Source: Cytobacillus gottheilii (lineage in GTDB: Bacteria; Bacillota; Bacilli; Bacillales; Cytobacillaceae). From it: a stretch of DNA of 46,470 nt. The notes beneath the pieces are model-generated. The model saw only the letters and a program-made list of their open reading frames with translations. It searched no databases and was not told the DNA's origin. Position 1 is the stretch's first letter, and every line of letters starts with the position of its first letter. The DNA lies in contig NZ_LT800494.1 of assembly GCF_900166665.1 (NCBI RefSeq), positions 293,411 to 339,880 on the forward strand, given 5' to 3'. A program made the translations under genes and the position numbers. This document shows, piece after piece, positions 33,126-40,150 of the stretch.

Positions 33126-33246
33126 GGCGGATATATGCGTGTTTTTGGCGGATAAAAAAATTTAACGGCGAATATATTAAAATAACGGCGGATAAGTTGG
33201 CTTTTACGGCGAATATATCTTCTGGACGGCGAATATACGTAATTTT
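33126..33246 (+). repeat. Phased short tandem array, six units of 20-21 bp (GGCGRATA type)
   Basis: The core GGCGGATA or GGCGAATA recurs with its first G at 33126, 33147, 33167, 33187, 33208 and 33228, that is steps of 21, 20, 20, 21 and 20 bp; between cores lies AT-rich variable sequence. The 444-bp gap between pta and lipL contains also an 18-bp perfect palindrome CCATTTTAATTAAAATGG (33314-33331) and no supported gene. Confidence 0.65.
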
Positions 33247-33494
33247 TGGGTATTTTAGAGTTGGTTTTTCTTACTTTTTCTTATATTTAGGACAATCCAA
33301 ACCTCAAAATGGACCATTTTAATTAAAATGGCCCCTCGGTTGTGACCCCATTCTGTTTTTTGTGCCTGAAAATGGCACTCACCCTGCATTTCCCTCTATG
33401 CAATTCCTTTTGTACAGTCTTTCACTATTGGCTTCATTCTTGCTATAATACTCTTGTTTACTAGAAATGTTTTTCCGAAAAGGGGATTTATAAT

Positions 33495-34340
33495 ATGAGT
33501 GCTGTTCAAGATTTGTTGCAGCAAAAGCAGTGGAGAATTATCGATGAATCCGTAACAGGACTTCACTTAAGTGCCTTGCATTCTTTTGGGATGGATGATA
33601 GCTTGTGCGAATCCATTGGTTCTGGAATATCACCTCCAACGGCCAGGAGCTGGGTGCATGGAAATACAGTCGTTCTTGGCATCCAGGATACAAAGCTGCC
33701 CTACTTAAAAGAAGGAGTTGCTTTTTTAAAGGAACAAGGATATGACGTTATTGTCCGAAATTCAGGAGGCCTTGCGGTTGTGCTGGATGAGGGAGTGCTA
33801 AATCTATCATTGCTATTTTCTGAGCATGAAAAAAGCATTGACATCAATCGTGGATATGAAGCCATGTGGCAGCTTATTAAGGAAATGTTTTCTGATTTTC
33901 ATAAAGAGATAGAAGCAAGAGAAATTGTAGGCTCTTATTGCCCAGGGAGCTATGATTTGAGCATTGACGGCAAGAAATTTGCTGGTATATCACAGCGCAG
34001 GCTGCGGGGAGGCATCGCTGTTCAAATCTATCTTTGTGTAAATAAAAGCGGCAGTGAGCGCGCTGAGTTAATTAGAGAGTTTTATTCGATAGCCAAGAAG
34101 GATGCTGTTACAAAGCTGGTATATCCAGATATTGAACCGGCTGTCATGGCTTCGCTTTCAGAGCTATTAAATACAGAATTGACGGTTAATGACTTGATGT
34201 TCCGCATTCTGAATGCTATAAAAAACAGAAGTGAGCACCTTTATTCAGCAGGAATGTCTCCAGAAGAAACGGTGTTATATGAAGGCTACTTGAAAAGAGT
34301 CGTCGATCGAAACGCCAAGATTATGGCAGACATTATTTAA
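33495..34340 (+). CDS. lipL: Octanoyl-GcvH:protein N-octanoyltransferase LipL
   Basis: A 281-residue amidotransferase moving octanoyl groups from GcvH to the E2 subunits of 2-oxoacid dehydrogenases in lipoate synthesis. It matches B. subtilis LipL (YwfL) in length and sequence: [57 protein letters not shown] with the catalytic cysteine in YCPGSYD, and the invariant lysine of DGKKFAG. AAAGGGGATT precedes the ATG. It stands between pta and rsfA as in B. subtilis. Confidence 0.96.
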   Translation: MSAVQDLLQQKQWRIIDESVTGLHLSALHSFGMDDSLCESIGSGISPPTARSWVHGNTVVLGIQDTKLPYLKEGVAFLKEQGYDVIVRNSGGLAVVLDEGVLNLSLLFSEHEKSIDINRGYEAMWQLIKEMFSDFHKEIEAREIVGSYCPGSYDLSIDGKKFAGISQRRLRGGIAVQIYLCVNKSGSERAELIREFYSIAKKDAVTKLVYPDIEPAVMASLSELLNTELTVNDLMFRILNAIKNRSEHLYSAGMSPEETVLYEGYLKRVVDRNAKIMADII

Positions 34341-34358
34341 TATTTGCGTATATTCAAA

Positions 34359-34390
34359 AGCCGTGAGCAAACCTGCTCACGGCTCTTTAA
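34359..34390 (+). terminator. Terminator of lipL
   Basis: Perfect stem AGCCGTGAGCA / TGCTCACGGCT with loop AACC, then CTTTAAA, 18 bases after the stop. Confidence 0.85.
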
Positions 34391-34480
34391 ATGGTGCTGC
34401 TGCCAACTTCTCCAATAAGGCTATCTATTTTTTATAAATATGCTGTTTCAGTAAGCTTGTAAACAAGGATGAATACGGTT

Positions 34481-34570
34481 ATCCGTAAAAAGGAATGGAT
34501 TTCCGTGAAAATTTGCTTGTTTCCGTAAATAATACTGGTGTATCTGTAAAATCAGCCGTATTTCGGTAAA
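34481..34570 (+). repeat. Phased short tandem array, five units of 20-21 bp (TCCGTAAA type)
   Basis: The core TCCGTRAA (last units TCTGTAAA and TCGGTAAA) starts at 34482, 34502, 34522, 34543 and 34563, steps of 20, 20, 21 and 20 bp. The core differs from that at 33.1 kb but the spacing is the same. It directly precedes the 126-bp tandem repeat. Confidence 0.6.
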
Positions 34571-34864
34571 GACGAATTGTCGCAGCTGGGCGAGCCGCCT
34601 CCGCTTTTCGAGATGTCTAGCTCCGGCGGCTAGCCCCTCGAGGTCATAAGCCAATCTGCCCTAAAGGTCAAAGAACGACCTTTATGCCAGCTCGTCTTAT
34701 GCTTGTCGGGGCTGAACGAGCCGCCTCCGCTTTTCGAAATGTCTAGCTCCGGCGGCTAGCTGCTCGAGGTCTTAAGTCAATCCAGCCATAAGGTCAAAGG
34801 GCGACCTTCTGTCTGGCTCGTCTTAAGCTTGTCGCAGCTGAGCAAGCCGCCTCCGCTTTTCGGG
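34571..34864 (+). repeat. 126-bp tandem repeat, about 2.3 copies, with internal stems
   Basis: The segment GCCGCCTCCGCTTTTCG starts at 34594, 34720 and 34846, an exact 126-bp period; the third unit is cut off at the rsfA stop. Each full unit has GCCGCC pairing with GGCGGC, and AAGGTC pairing with GACCTT, plus longer CATAAG/CTTATG pairing, giving a multi-branched fold. A degenerate relative lies at 10548-10645 on the other strand. Confidence 0.75.
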
Positions 34865-35638
34865 TCACTCAGCTACTTTTTCCAAGTTGCCATTTCGGTC
34901 CATTTTGAATTTGGTGGCTGGGCGTTCTTCTTCGTCAAGGATGGCGAGTTTTCGGGCTCTGTTCATGATGTTCATTAGTGTTTCGTAATCCTCTTGAATC
35001 GTGACGGTGTTTTGTTCGAGTTTGCTGATCTTAAGTTCGAGTTCATGATTCTGAGATCTCAGATCGGCATTTTCGCGTTTAAGTCTTTGATTTTCCGATT
35101 TTAATATATCTGCTTGAATATCAGTGTGGTTTAATGTTTTCAAGTAAGCTATTACATCGTCTAATTCAATTCCTGTTCGCATACTAGGCTGTTGTATAGA
35201 AGGATAGCTAGGAACATTGTAAACTGTTTCTTGCTCCATCTCCGTTCCTTCTGCTTCGGCTCCCGTTCGTTCAGCCGTTTCCTCAGCTGCAGGCATTTCA
35301 AATTCAAAGGTATCGTCTTCCGGAGAAATAATAGATTCCATATCCTGCATGCTTGGCACTGGCGGAGAGTATAGCAGTTTCTTTTTGCCGGCCTGTTCTT
35401 TGCCTAGCATTCTCTGGCGCTGTTTTCTTTGTTTTTTGGCAAGCTGTAATGCTTTTTCATATTGATGCCTAACGACTGCATTCCAGCGGAAACCGCAGGC
35501 AGCTGATGTCCGGTTCAGTTTATCTCCTACCTCTTCAAACGCATTTAATTGCGTGCTGCCTTCCCGAACATGTCTTAAAACTGTTTCAGCGAGCAATAAG
35601 TCATTTTCATCAGTCCATGCATCTTGTCGTACTTTCAT
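34865..35638 (-). CDS. rsfA: Prespore-specific regulator RsfA (YwfN)
   Basis: A 257-residue regulator of SigF-dependent transcription in the forespore. The N-terminal Myb/SANT-like domain reads RQDAWTDENDLLLAETVLRHVRE, STQLNAFEEVGDKLNRTSAACGFRWNAVV; the middle is acidic and variable; residues ~170-225 form a coiled coil (ILKSENQRLKRENADLRSQ, followed by ELELKISKLEQN). Length equals the B. subtilis protein. The start ATG 35638 is chosen because the conserved domain begins there and GGGAG lies 8 bases upstream; two ATG codons further up are less likely. The 3' end abuts a tandem repeat and no clear terminator of its own is visible. Confidence 0.93.
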   Translation of the reverse strand: MKVRQDAWTDENDLLLAETVLRHVREGSTQLNAFEEVGDKLNRTSAACGFRWNAVVRHQYEKALQLAKKQRKQRQRMLGKEQAGKKKLLYSPPVPSMQDMESIISPEDDTFEFEMPAAEETAERTGAEAEGTEMEQETVYNVPSYPSIQQPSMRTGIELDDVIAYLKTLNHTDIQADILKSENQRLKRENADLRSQNHELELKISKLEQNTVTIQEDYETLMNIMNRARKLAILDEEERPATKFKMDRNGNLEKVAE

Positions 35639-35972
35639 ATCCTCAACTCCCATATGTCTTTTCACTTTTTATGAAGCTCTATCTAAAGGATTGACAACAA
35701 TGAAAGTATTTATACATCCGTGTTTAACAGGATAGTAGAGTTTTTCAATAGATAGGTATGTTTTCTTTCGTGAATTTGAAGGTTCACAAAAAGGACATAT
35801 CTGCAAAGTGGGCTGCGGCAATTAAGCGAAATGAGGAATCACACTACTGATGACCATTAAATCTGGTTAAATACGTCTCTAATGCTAATCTCTGCAGCTT
35901 GCATTCAGTTTTAAAAAATTGTAAAATACCCTTTAGCTTATGTCGTTTTATGACGAAGAGAGGGTTGTAAAG
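35639..35972. other. Intergenic gap between rsfA and the DUF1450 gene
   Basis: 334 bases between divergent genes. Apart from the promoter for the DUF1450 gene at its right end I see no gene, repeat or structured RNA here; the rsfA promoter should lie in the left part but I could not identify its boxes with confidence. Confidence 0.5.
35899..35927 (+). promoter_or_regulatory. SigA-type promoter of the DUF1450 gene
   Basis: TTGCAT (35899-35904), 17 bases, TAAAAT (35922-35927), about 45 bases before the ATG. Confidence 0.5.
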
Positions 35973-36197
35973 ATGGCAAACGAATTTCGTGTTTGCGATG
36001 ATTGTCAGGCAGTAAATCTTAAAACGTTGATTCCAAAGCTGAAGGAGATCGATGGAGAGGCCCCAATTGATGTTGGCTGCCAATCCTATTGCGGTCCAGG
36101 CAGGAAGAAAACATTTGCCTTTGTTAATAATCGTCCGCTTGCAGCACTGACAGAAGAAGAATTAATGGAAAAAATCAATAAAAAGTTAAAAAAATAA
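35973..36197 (+). CDS. YuzB-like DUF1450 protein
   Basis: A 74-residue protein with [12 protein letters not shown] near the N-terminus and [23 protein letters not shown] in the middle, the cysteine pattern of the DUF1450 family found in Bacillales. The paired cysteines (CDDC, CxxxC) suggest a metal or disulfide, but no function is known. The start is ATG 35973 after GAGAGGGTTG; an upstream ATG at 35940 lies in the promoter region. It stands alone, with a weak terminator after it. Confidence 0.82.
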   Translation: MANEFRVCDDCQAVNLKTLIPKLKEIDGEAPIDVGCQSYCGPGRKKTFAFVNNRPLAALTEEELMEKINKKLKK

Positions 36198-36232
36198 ATC
36201 GCCTCCTGACCATACGTCTTTAGGTGATTTTT
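36195..36232 (+). terminator. Terminator after the DUF1450 gene
   Basis: AATCGCCT pairs imperfectly with AGGTGATT, followed by six T. Confidence 0.5.
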
Positions 36233-36399
36233 TAATTCGATTATAGATTAGGTATTTCGGAGGCTGGCTGTTAATAGATTCCTTGTTAGGGGTATATGGA
36301 AAAAGTCGAAAATTTTTTTTGCTGTGCAGAAGCCTTGTCGTGAAGCAGTTTTCCCTCTAAATCGGAAAAATGCCGCGTGAATGGAGACTTAATTTTAGC

Positions 36400-36446
36400 T
36401 ATAATGGACGAAACACATATTTGAAGTGGCTGTATCAACGACAGCC
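36400..36446 (+). promoter_or_regulatory. -10 box and leader hairpin of ywfO
   Basis: TATAAT at 36400-36405 without a good -35. In the leader GGCTGT (36428-36433) pairs with ACAGCC (36441-36446), and TTGAAG (36421) can pair with CTTCAA (36459-36464) to enclose it. This may shield or expose the AGGGAAAG ribosome site. Confidence 0.4.
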
Positions 36447-36481
36447 TCTTGAACTGATCTTCAAGTTGACGGAGGGAAAGA

Positions 36482-37792
36482 ATGGCTTATTCGTCGGAAA
36501 AATTAAGCGAAGAAAAAGTATTTAAAGATCCCGTGCACAGGTATGTTCATGTAAGAGACAGGCTTATTTGGGATTTAATTGGCACGAAAGAATTCCAGAG
36601 ACTTCGAAGAATTAAACAGCTTGGCACTACGTATTTAACCTTCCATGGAGCAGAACACAGCCGTTTTAACCATTCCCTTGGAGTGTATGAAATTGTACGC
36701 AGAATTTCTGACGATGTGTTTAGAGGGAGACCAGAGTGGAATGACGAAAATCGCCTCTTATCTTTATGCGCTGCCTTGCTTCATGATTTAGGGCATGGAC
36801 CTTTTTCTCATTCCTTTGAAAAGGTGTTTGATCTAGATCATGAACATTTTACGCAGGAGATCATTTTAGGAAATACCGAAGTTAATGAAGTGCTTCGCCG
36901 GGCTGGGGAAGATTTTCCGAAGAAAGTACAGGAAGTTATTGCTAAAACCTCTAAAAACAAGCTGGTCATTAGTCTTATTTCCAGTCAGATCGATGCCGAT
37001 CGGATGGATTATTTGCAGCGCGATGCTTATTTTACCGGTGTGAGCTATGGTCATTTTGATATGGAAAGAATCTTACGCGTTATGCGGCCGCAGGAAGATC
37101 AGGTTGTAATCAAACATAGTGGCATGCACGCAATTGAAGACTATATCATGAGCCGTTATCAGATGTATTGGCAGGTCTATTTTCACCCTGTCACGCGAAG
37201 TGCAGAGGTTATACTGACTAAAATACTGCACCGTGCTAAGGATCTGTTTCATCAAAAGTATGCATTTAAGCTTGAGCCTACTCATTTTTATTCGTTCTTT
37301 GAAGGCAAAGTGACAGTTGAAGATTACGTCAAGCTGGACGAATCGATTGTCCTTTATTACTTTCAAATGTGGCAGGAAGAGGACGATTCGATCTTGAGGG
37401 ATCTCTGCTGCAGATTTATGAATCGCAATCTCTTTAAGTATGCTGAATTTGATCCTGCCAAGGAATATAAAAAACTGGCTGAGCTGTCAAGGCTGTTTGA
37501 AAAAGTGGGTCTTGATCCTGAATATTACTTAGTTGTCGACTCTTCATCTGATTTGCCGTACGATTTTTACCGTCCAGGCGAAGAAGAAGAGCGGCTGCCA
37601 ATCAATTTACAGATGAAAAATGGGGATATCCGTGAACTGTCGCGTGAATCTTCTATTGTGGAAGCTGTCTCAGGAAAAAGAAGAACAGACCATAAGCTTT
37701 ATTATCCTGTTGACGTATTAAGAGACAATAGCACGAACCCCAAAATCAAAAAGCAAATTCGAGAGCTTTTGGAAATAAGTGAACGAATGTAA
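36482..37792 (+). CDS. ywfO: HD-domain phosphohydrolase YwfO
   Basis: A 436-residue HD-superfamily hydrolase of the dNTP triphosphohydrolase-like group. The metal site is seen in HSRFNHSLGVYEIV (near residue 59), LLHDLGHGPFSHSFEKVF (the HD pair near residues 100-101) and SQIDADRMDYLQRD. The N-terminal FKDPVHRYVHVRD and EFQRLRRIKQLGTTYLTFHGAEH are characteristic. The physiological substrate in Bacillus is not established; dNTP is inferred from relatives. Length agrees with B. subtilis YwfO (about 433). Confidence 0.93.
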   Translation: MAYSSEKLSEEKVFKDPVHRYVHVRDRLIWDLIGTKEFQRLRRIKQLGTTYLTFHGAEHSRFNHSLGVYEIVRRISDDVFRGRPEWNDENRLLSLCAALLHDLGHGPFSHSFEKVFDLDHEHFTQEIILGNTEVNEVLRRAGEDFPKKVQEVIAKTSKNKLVISLISSQIDADRMDYLQRDAYFTGVSYGHFDMERILRVMRPQEDQVVIKHSGMHAIEDYIMSRYQMYWQVYFHPVTRSAEVILTKILHRAKDLFHQKYAFKLEPTHFYSFFEGKVTVEDYVKLDESIVLYYFQMWQEEDDSILRDLCCRFMNRNLFKYAEFDPAKEYKKLAELSRLFEKVGLDPEYYLVVDSSSDLPYDFYRPGEEEERLPINLQMKNGDIRELSRESSIVEAVSGKRRTDHKLYYPVDVLRDNSTNPKIKKQIRELLEISERM

Positions 37793-37847
37793 TCAGGCCC
37801 CGATATGTAATAGACACAGTACTAATTGAAGTAGGAGATGACTTGCC

Positions 37848-38357
37848 TTGTTGAAAGACCACGCAAAGCTAATGCAGGCCATTGCTGATGCCGATGAAAT
37901 TATTGGACGCAAAAAGTTGCAGAAAATGATCTATATTGCGAGGAAAATAGATTTTCCATTTCAAGAGCGGTTTCAATTTCATTTTTACGGACCTTATTCA
38001 GAAGAACTGACTTTAAGGGTGGAAGAGCTGTGCAATATGGGATTTGTGAATGAAGTGAAAGAGAAAAAAGGCGGCTATTATCAGTACCGTTATGCACTGA
38101 CAGACAGCGGCCGTGAATTTTTAGGCTTACATGAAACAAATATGCCTTATCTGCAGGAATGTCTACAAGATATGAATGAGCAGAATGCTAGATTTCTTGA
38201 GCTTGTTTCGACGGTTTTATATTTTGATAATCTCCCTAAAGAAGAGGTAAAGGAAAAAGTATTTACTCTCAAAAGCAAGCAGCGTTATACAGATGAGGAA
38301 ATTGAAGAGGCATATGCTTATATAGAGTCTCTTAAAAATAAAGCTGGGCTGCAATAA
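37848..38357 (+). CDS. ywgA: YwgA family protein
   Basis: A 169-residue protein of the YwgA family, with MLKDHAKLMQAIADADEIIGRKKLQKMIYI and FQFHFYGPYSEELTLRVEELCNMGF. The fold appears to be a winged-helix type (PadR/Panacea-like region), but a function is not known. Start is TTG 37848 with TAGGAGATGAC upstream, and the family begins MLKDHAK. It follows ywfO by 55 bases, as in B. subtilis. Confidence 0.9.
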   Translation: MLKDHAKLMQAIADADEIIGRKKLQKMIYIARKIDFPFQERFQFHFYGPYSEELTLRVEELCNMGFVNEVKEKKGGYYQYRYALTDSGREFLGLHETNMPYLQECLQDMNEQNARFLELVSTVLYFDNLPKEEVKEKVFTLKSKQRYTDEEIEEAYAYIESLKNKAGLQ

Positions 38358-38369
38358 GCAGGGATATGA

Positions 38370-38402
38370 AAAGCCGGACTATAAAAAAGTCCGGCTTTCA
38401 TT
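38370..38402. terminator. Bidirectional terminator between ywgA and ywhB
   Basis: AAGCCGGACT / AGTCCGGCTT with an ATAAAAA loop and a T-rich tail, between convergent genes. Confidence 0.88.
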
Positions 38403-38403
38403 T

Positions 38404-38592
38404 TTATTCCTTGTCGCTCAAACGTACGCCTGCGACACCATAATGATTTTTTTCCATTTCTTCAATAAACACGACAACATTTTCTTTTGGAGCTCCAGTT
38501 GTTTCACTGACCGCATCAGTTACCTTTTCTACTAGTGCTTTCTTTTGATCTTCTGTACGGCCGCCTAGCATTTTCACTGTTACATAAGGCAT
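38404..38592 (-). CDS. ywhB: 4-oxalocrotonate tautomerase-like protein YwhB
   Basis: A 62-residue tautomerase. After removal of Met, Pro1 (MPYVTVKMLGGRTEDQK) is the catalytic base. Family features include EKVTDAVSETTGAPKENVVVFIEEM, with lengths identical to the 62-residue 4-OT subunits that form hexamers. B. subtilis YwhB has the same size and place. GAGGAGG lies before ATG 38592; the longer frame upstream is not real. The natural substrate is unknown. Confidence 0.92.
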   Translation of the reverse strand: MPYVTVKMLGGRTEDQKKALVEKVTDAVSETTGAPKENVVVFIEEMEKNHYGVAGVRLSDKE

Positions 38593-38775
38593 ATGACAAA
38601 CCTCCTCTTGCAATAATTTGTATTCTAAAAGTAGTTTTTCATAAAATTGCCTTATATGCAAGCGCTGTTTCTGCCGTGATCTTTTCACATTCACGTTTAG
38701 ATCATGTATAATTTTACTAGATGATTCCATACATATAAAAGAATGATCGAATACTTTCAGTGAGGAGCTGGAGCT

Positions 38776-39444
38776 TTGGACTTTTTGGAGAGTGTGTTGG
38801 CGTTTCCTCTCAGTCAACTTCCATTTGTTATTATTACATTAATAATTGCTTTTACGGTGCATGAATTTGCCCATGCGTACACGGCCTATAAGTTTGGTGA
38901 TCCAACGGCCAAAAATCAGGGCAGAGTCACATTAAATCCCATCCAGCATTTGGATCCGATCGGAACGATTTTAATTCTAATCGCTGGTTTTGGCTGGGCG
39001 AGACCGGTGCCTGTCAATCGTTATCATTTTAAGAATCCAAAATTAGCCGGTATAACGGTTTCCATAGCAGGACCATTGAGCAATCTATTAATGGCCATTT
39101 TGGCTTTTATCATCTGGTATGGACTGGGAGGTCTTGGGTTATTAGCATCTACCCCTATGTTTGTTAACGAGTTTTTAAATACTTTCATTAATTTAAATCT
39201 GGTGCTATTTGTTTTTAACTTGCTGCCTCTCCCGCCATTAGATGGATATCGCATTATTGAAGACCTGGCTCCAGCAAATATTAGAGCGAAAATGACACAA
39301 TTTGAAGTGTATGGTTCACTTATTTTTATCATTCTTGTGATTACGCCTTTAGGCGATTATACGATTCAGCCGATATTTGAAACAGTTTTACCTTTCCTTA
39401 GTGGAGGATTAGATGAGTTCTTTTATCGATTATTTATGACTTAA
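38776..39444 (+). CDS. ywhC: Site-2 protease family membrane metalloprotease YwhC
   Basis: A 222-residue integral membrane protein of peptidase family M50. The zinc motif HEFAH lies near residue 31 in a membrane helix (FTVHEFAHAYTAYKFGDPTA), and the second ligand is in the NLLPLPPLDGYRI segment near residue 155. Additional features are GRVTLNPIQHLDPIGTI and ITVSIAGPLSNLL. There are about five helices and no PDZ domain. Substrates are not known. Start TTG 38776 follows GAGGAGCTGGAG. It is divergent from ywhB. Confidence 0.92.
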   Translation: MDFLESVLAFPLSQLPFVIITLIIAFTVHEFAHAYTAYKFGDPTAKNQGRVTLNPIQHLDPIGTILILIAGFGWARPVPVNRYHFKNPKLAGITVSIAGPLSNLLMAILAFIIWYGLGGLGLLASTPMFVNEFLNTFINLNLVLFVFNLLPLPPLDGYRIIEDLAPANIRAKMTQFEVYGSLIFIILVITPLGDYTIQPIFETVLPFLSGGLDEFFYRLFMT

Positions 39445-39460
39445 TATGGAGGTTTAGAGG

Positions 39461-39967
39461 ATGTCTGATAAAAAGAAAAGCTTAGAATTTAACATTATTA
39501 AAAATGATCCGACTGAAGGGCATGGCGGCTTTGGTGTGGGAAGCTTCAGTCTGGATAATGTTTCACCGGTTATTATTGATGTTGATGCAGGGGAAGCTTC
39601 CATTGAAATTGGAGCGATGCATGCAAGAAGCGCGGTGGAGCGTGGCATTAAATTCTTGAAAACGAAAGAAGAGGTGCCAAACGGTAAACCATATTGGCTG
39701 ATTTGGGTGACGATTAATCGAAAAGAAGAAGGCCCTTATTTTGCTGGTGTGACTGCCTGTGAAATGACCGTTGATCGTTCAATTCGCAGAGGTTATAAAT
39801 CACTTCCAGAGCATGTAAACAGAATGGATAAATCAATGAAACATCATATCATCGTCGATCATATGGATACGAAATCGAAAGAAATTTTAGCTCAATTCTT
39901 AAAAAAACACGATGAGGGTATGTGGGAAAGATCTTCAGATCAGCTTAAACAAGATTTGCAAGCGTAA
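39461..39967 (+). CDS. ywhD: YwhD family protein
   Basis: A 168-residue cytosolic protein restricted to Bacillales, recognised by FNIIKNDPTEGHGGFGVGSFSLDNVSPVIID, DAGEASIEIGAMHARSAVERGIKF and MKHHIIVDHMDTKSKEIL. No catalytic motif is evident and no function is known. Gap to ywhC is 16 bases with ATGGAGGTTTAGAGG, so the two are co-transcribed. Confidence 0.92.
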   Translation: MSDKKKSLEFNIIKNDPTEGHGGFGVGSFSLDNVSPVIIDVDAGEASIEIGAMHARSAVERGIKFLKTKEEVPNGKPYWLIWVTINRKEEGPYFAGVTACEMTVDRSIRRGYKSLPEHVNRMDKSMKHHIIVDHMDTKSKEILAQFLKKHDEGMWERSSDQLKQDLQA

Positions 39968-40097
39968 AAGGTAAAAAAGTCCATATATTTGTCTAAAATG
40001 TGACAGTTTATTGACGTACTTTTCGAAACACTTGCTCAATGGAAATAAAAAAAGTAAACTAATTTACAGTGCAGATGCACGGTATAGAACTAGGACA

Positions 40098-40133
40098 CGA
40101 AAAACCTCAAGGATTTCTTCCTTGAGGTTTTTC
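40098..40133. terminator. Bidirectional terminator between ywhD and pbpG
   Basis: AAAAACCTCAAGGA / TCCTTGAGGTTTTT between convergent genes. Confidence 0.9.
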
Positions 40134-40150
40134 ACATTTTGATCACATAT

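Noticed and set aside
33126..33246. CRISPR array
   Set aside because: The repeated core is only about 8 bp, units are 20-21 bp, and there are no cas genes; the spacing is far below the 60-70 bp of CRISPR units.
33059..33322. Open frame of 87 codons after pta
   Set aside because: It covers the pta terminator and the phased repeat array, its composition is Trp/Tyr/Phe-rich from repeat translation, and there is no ribosome binding site.
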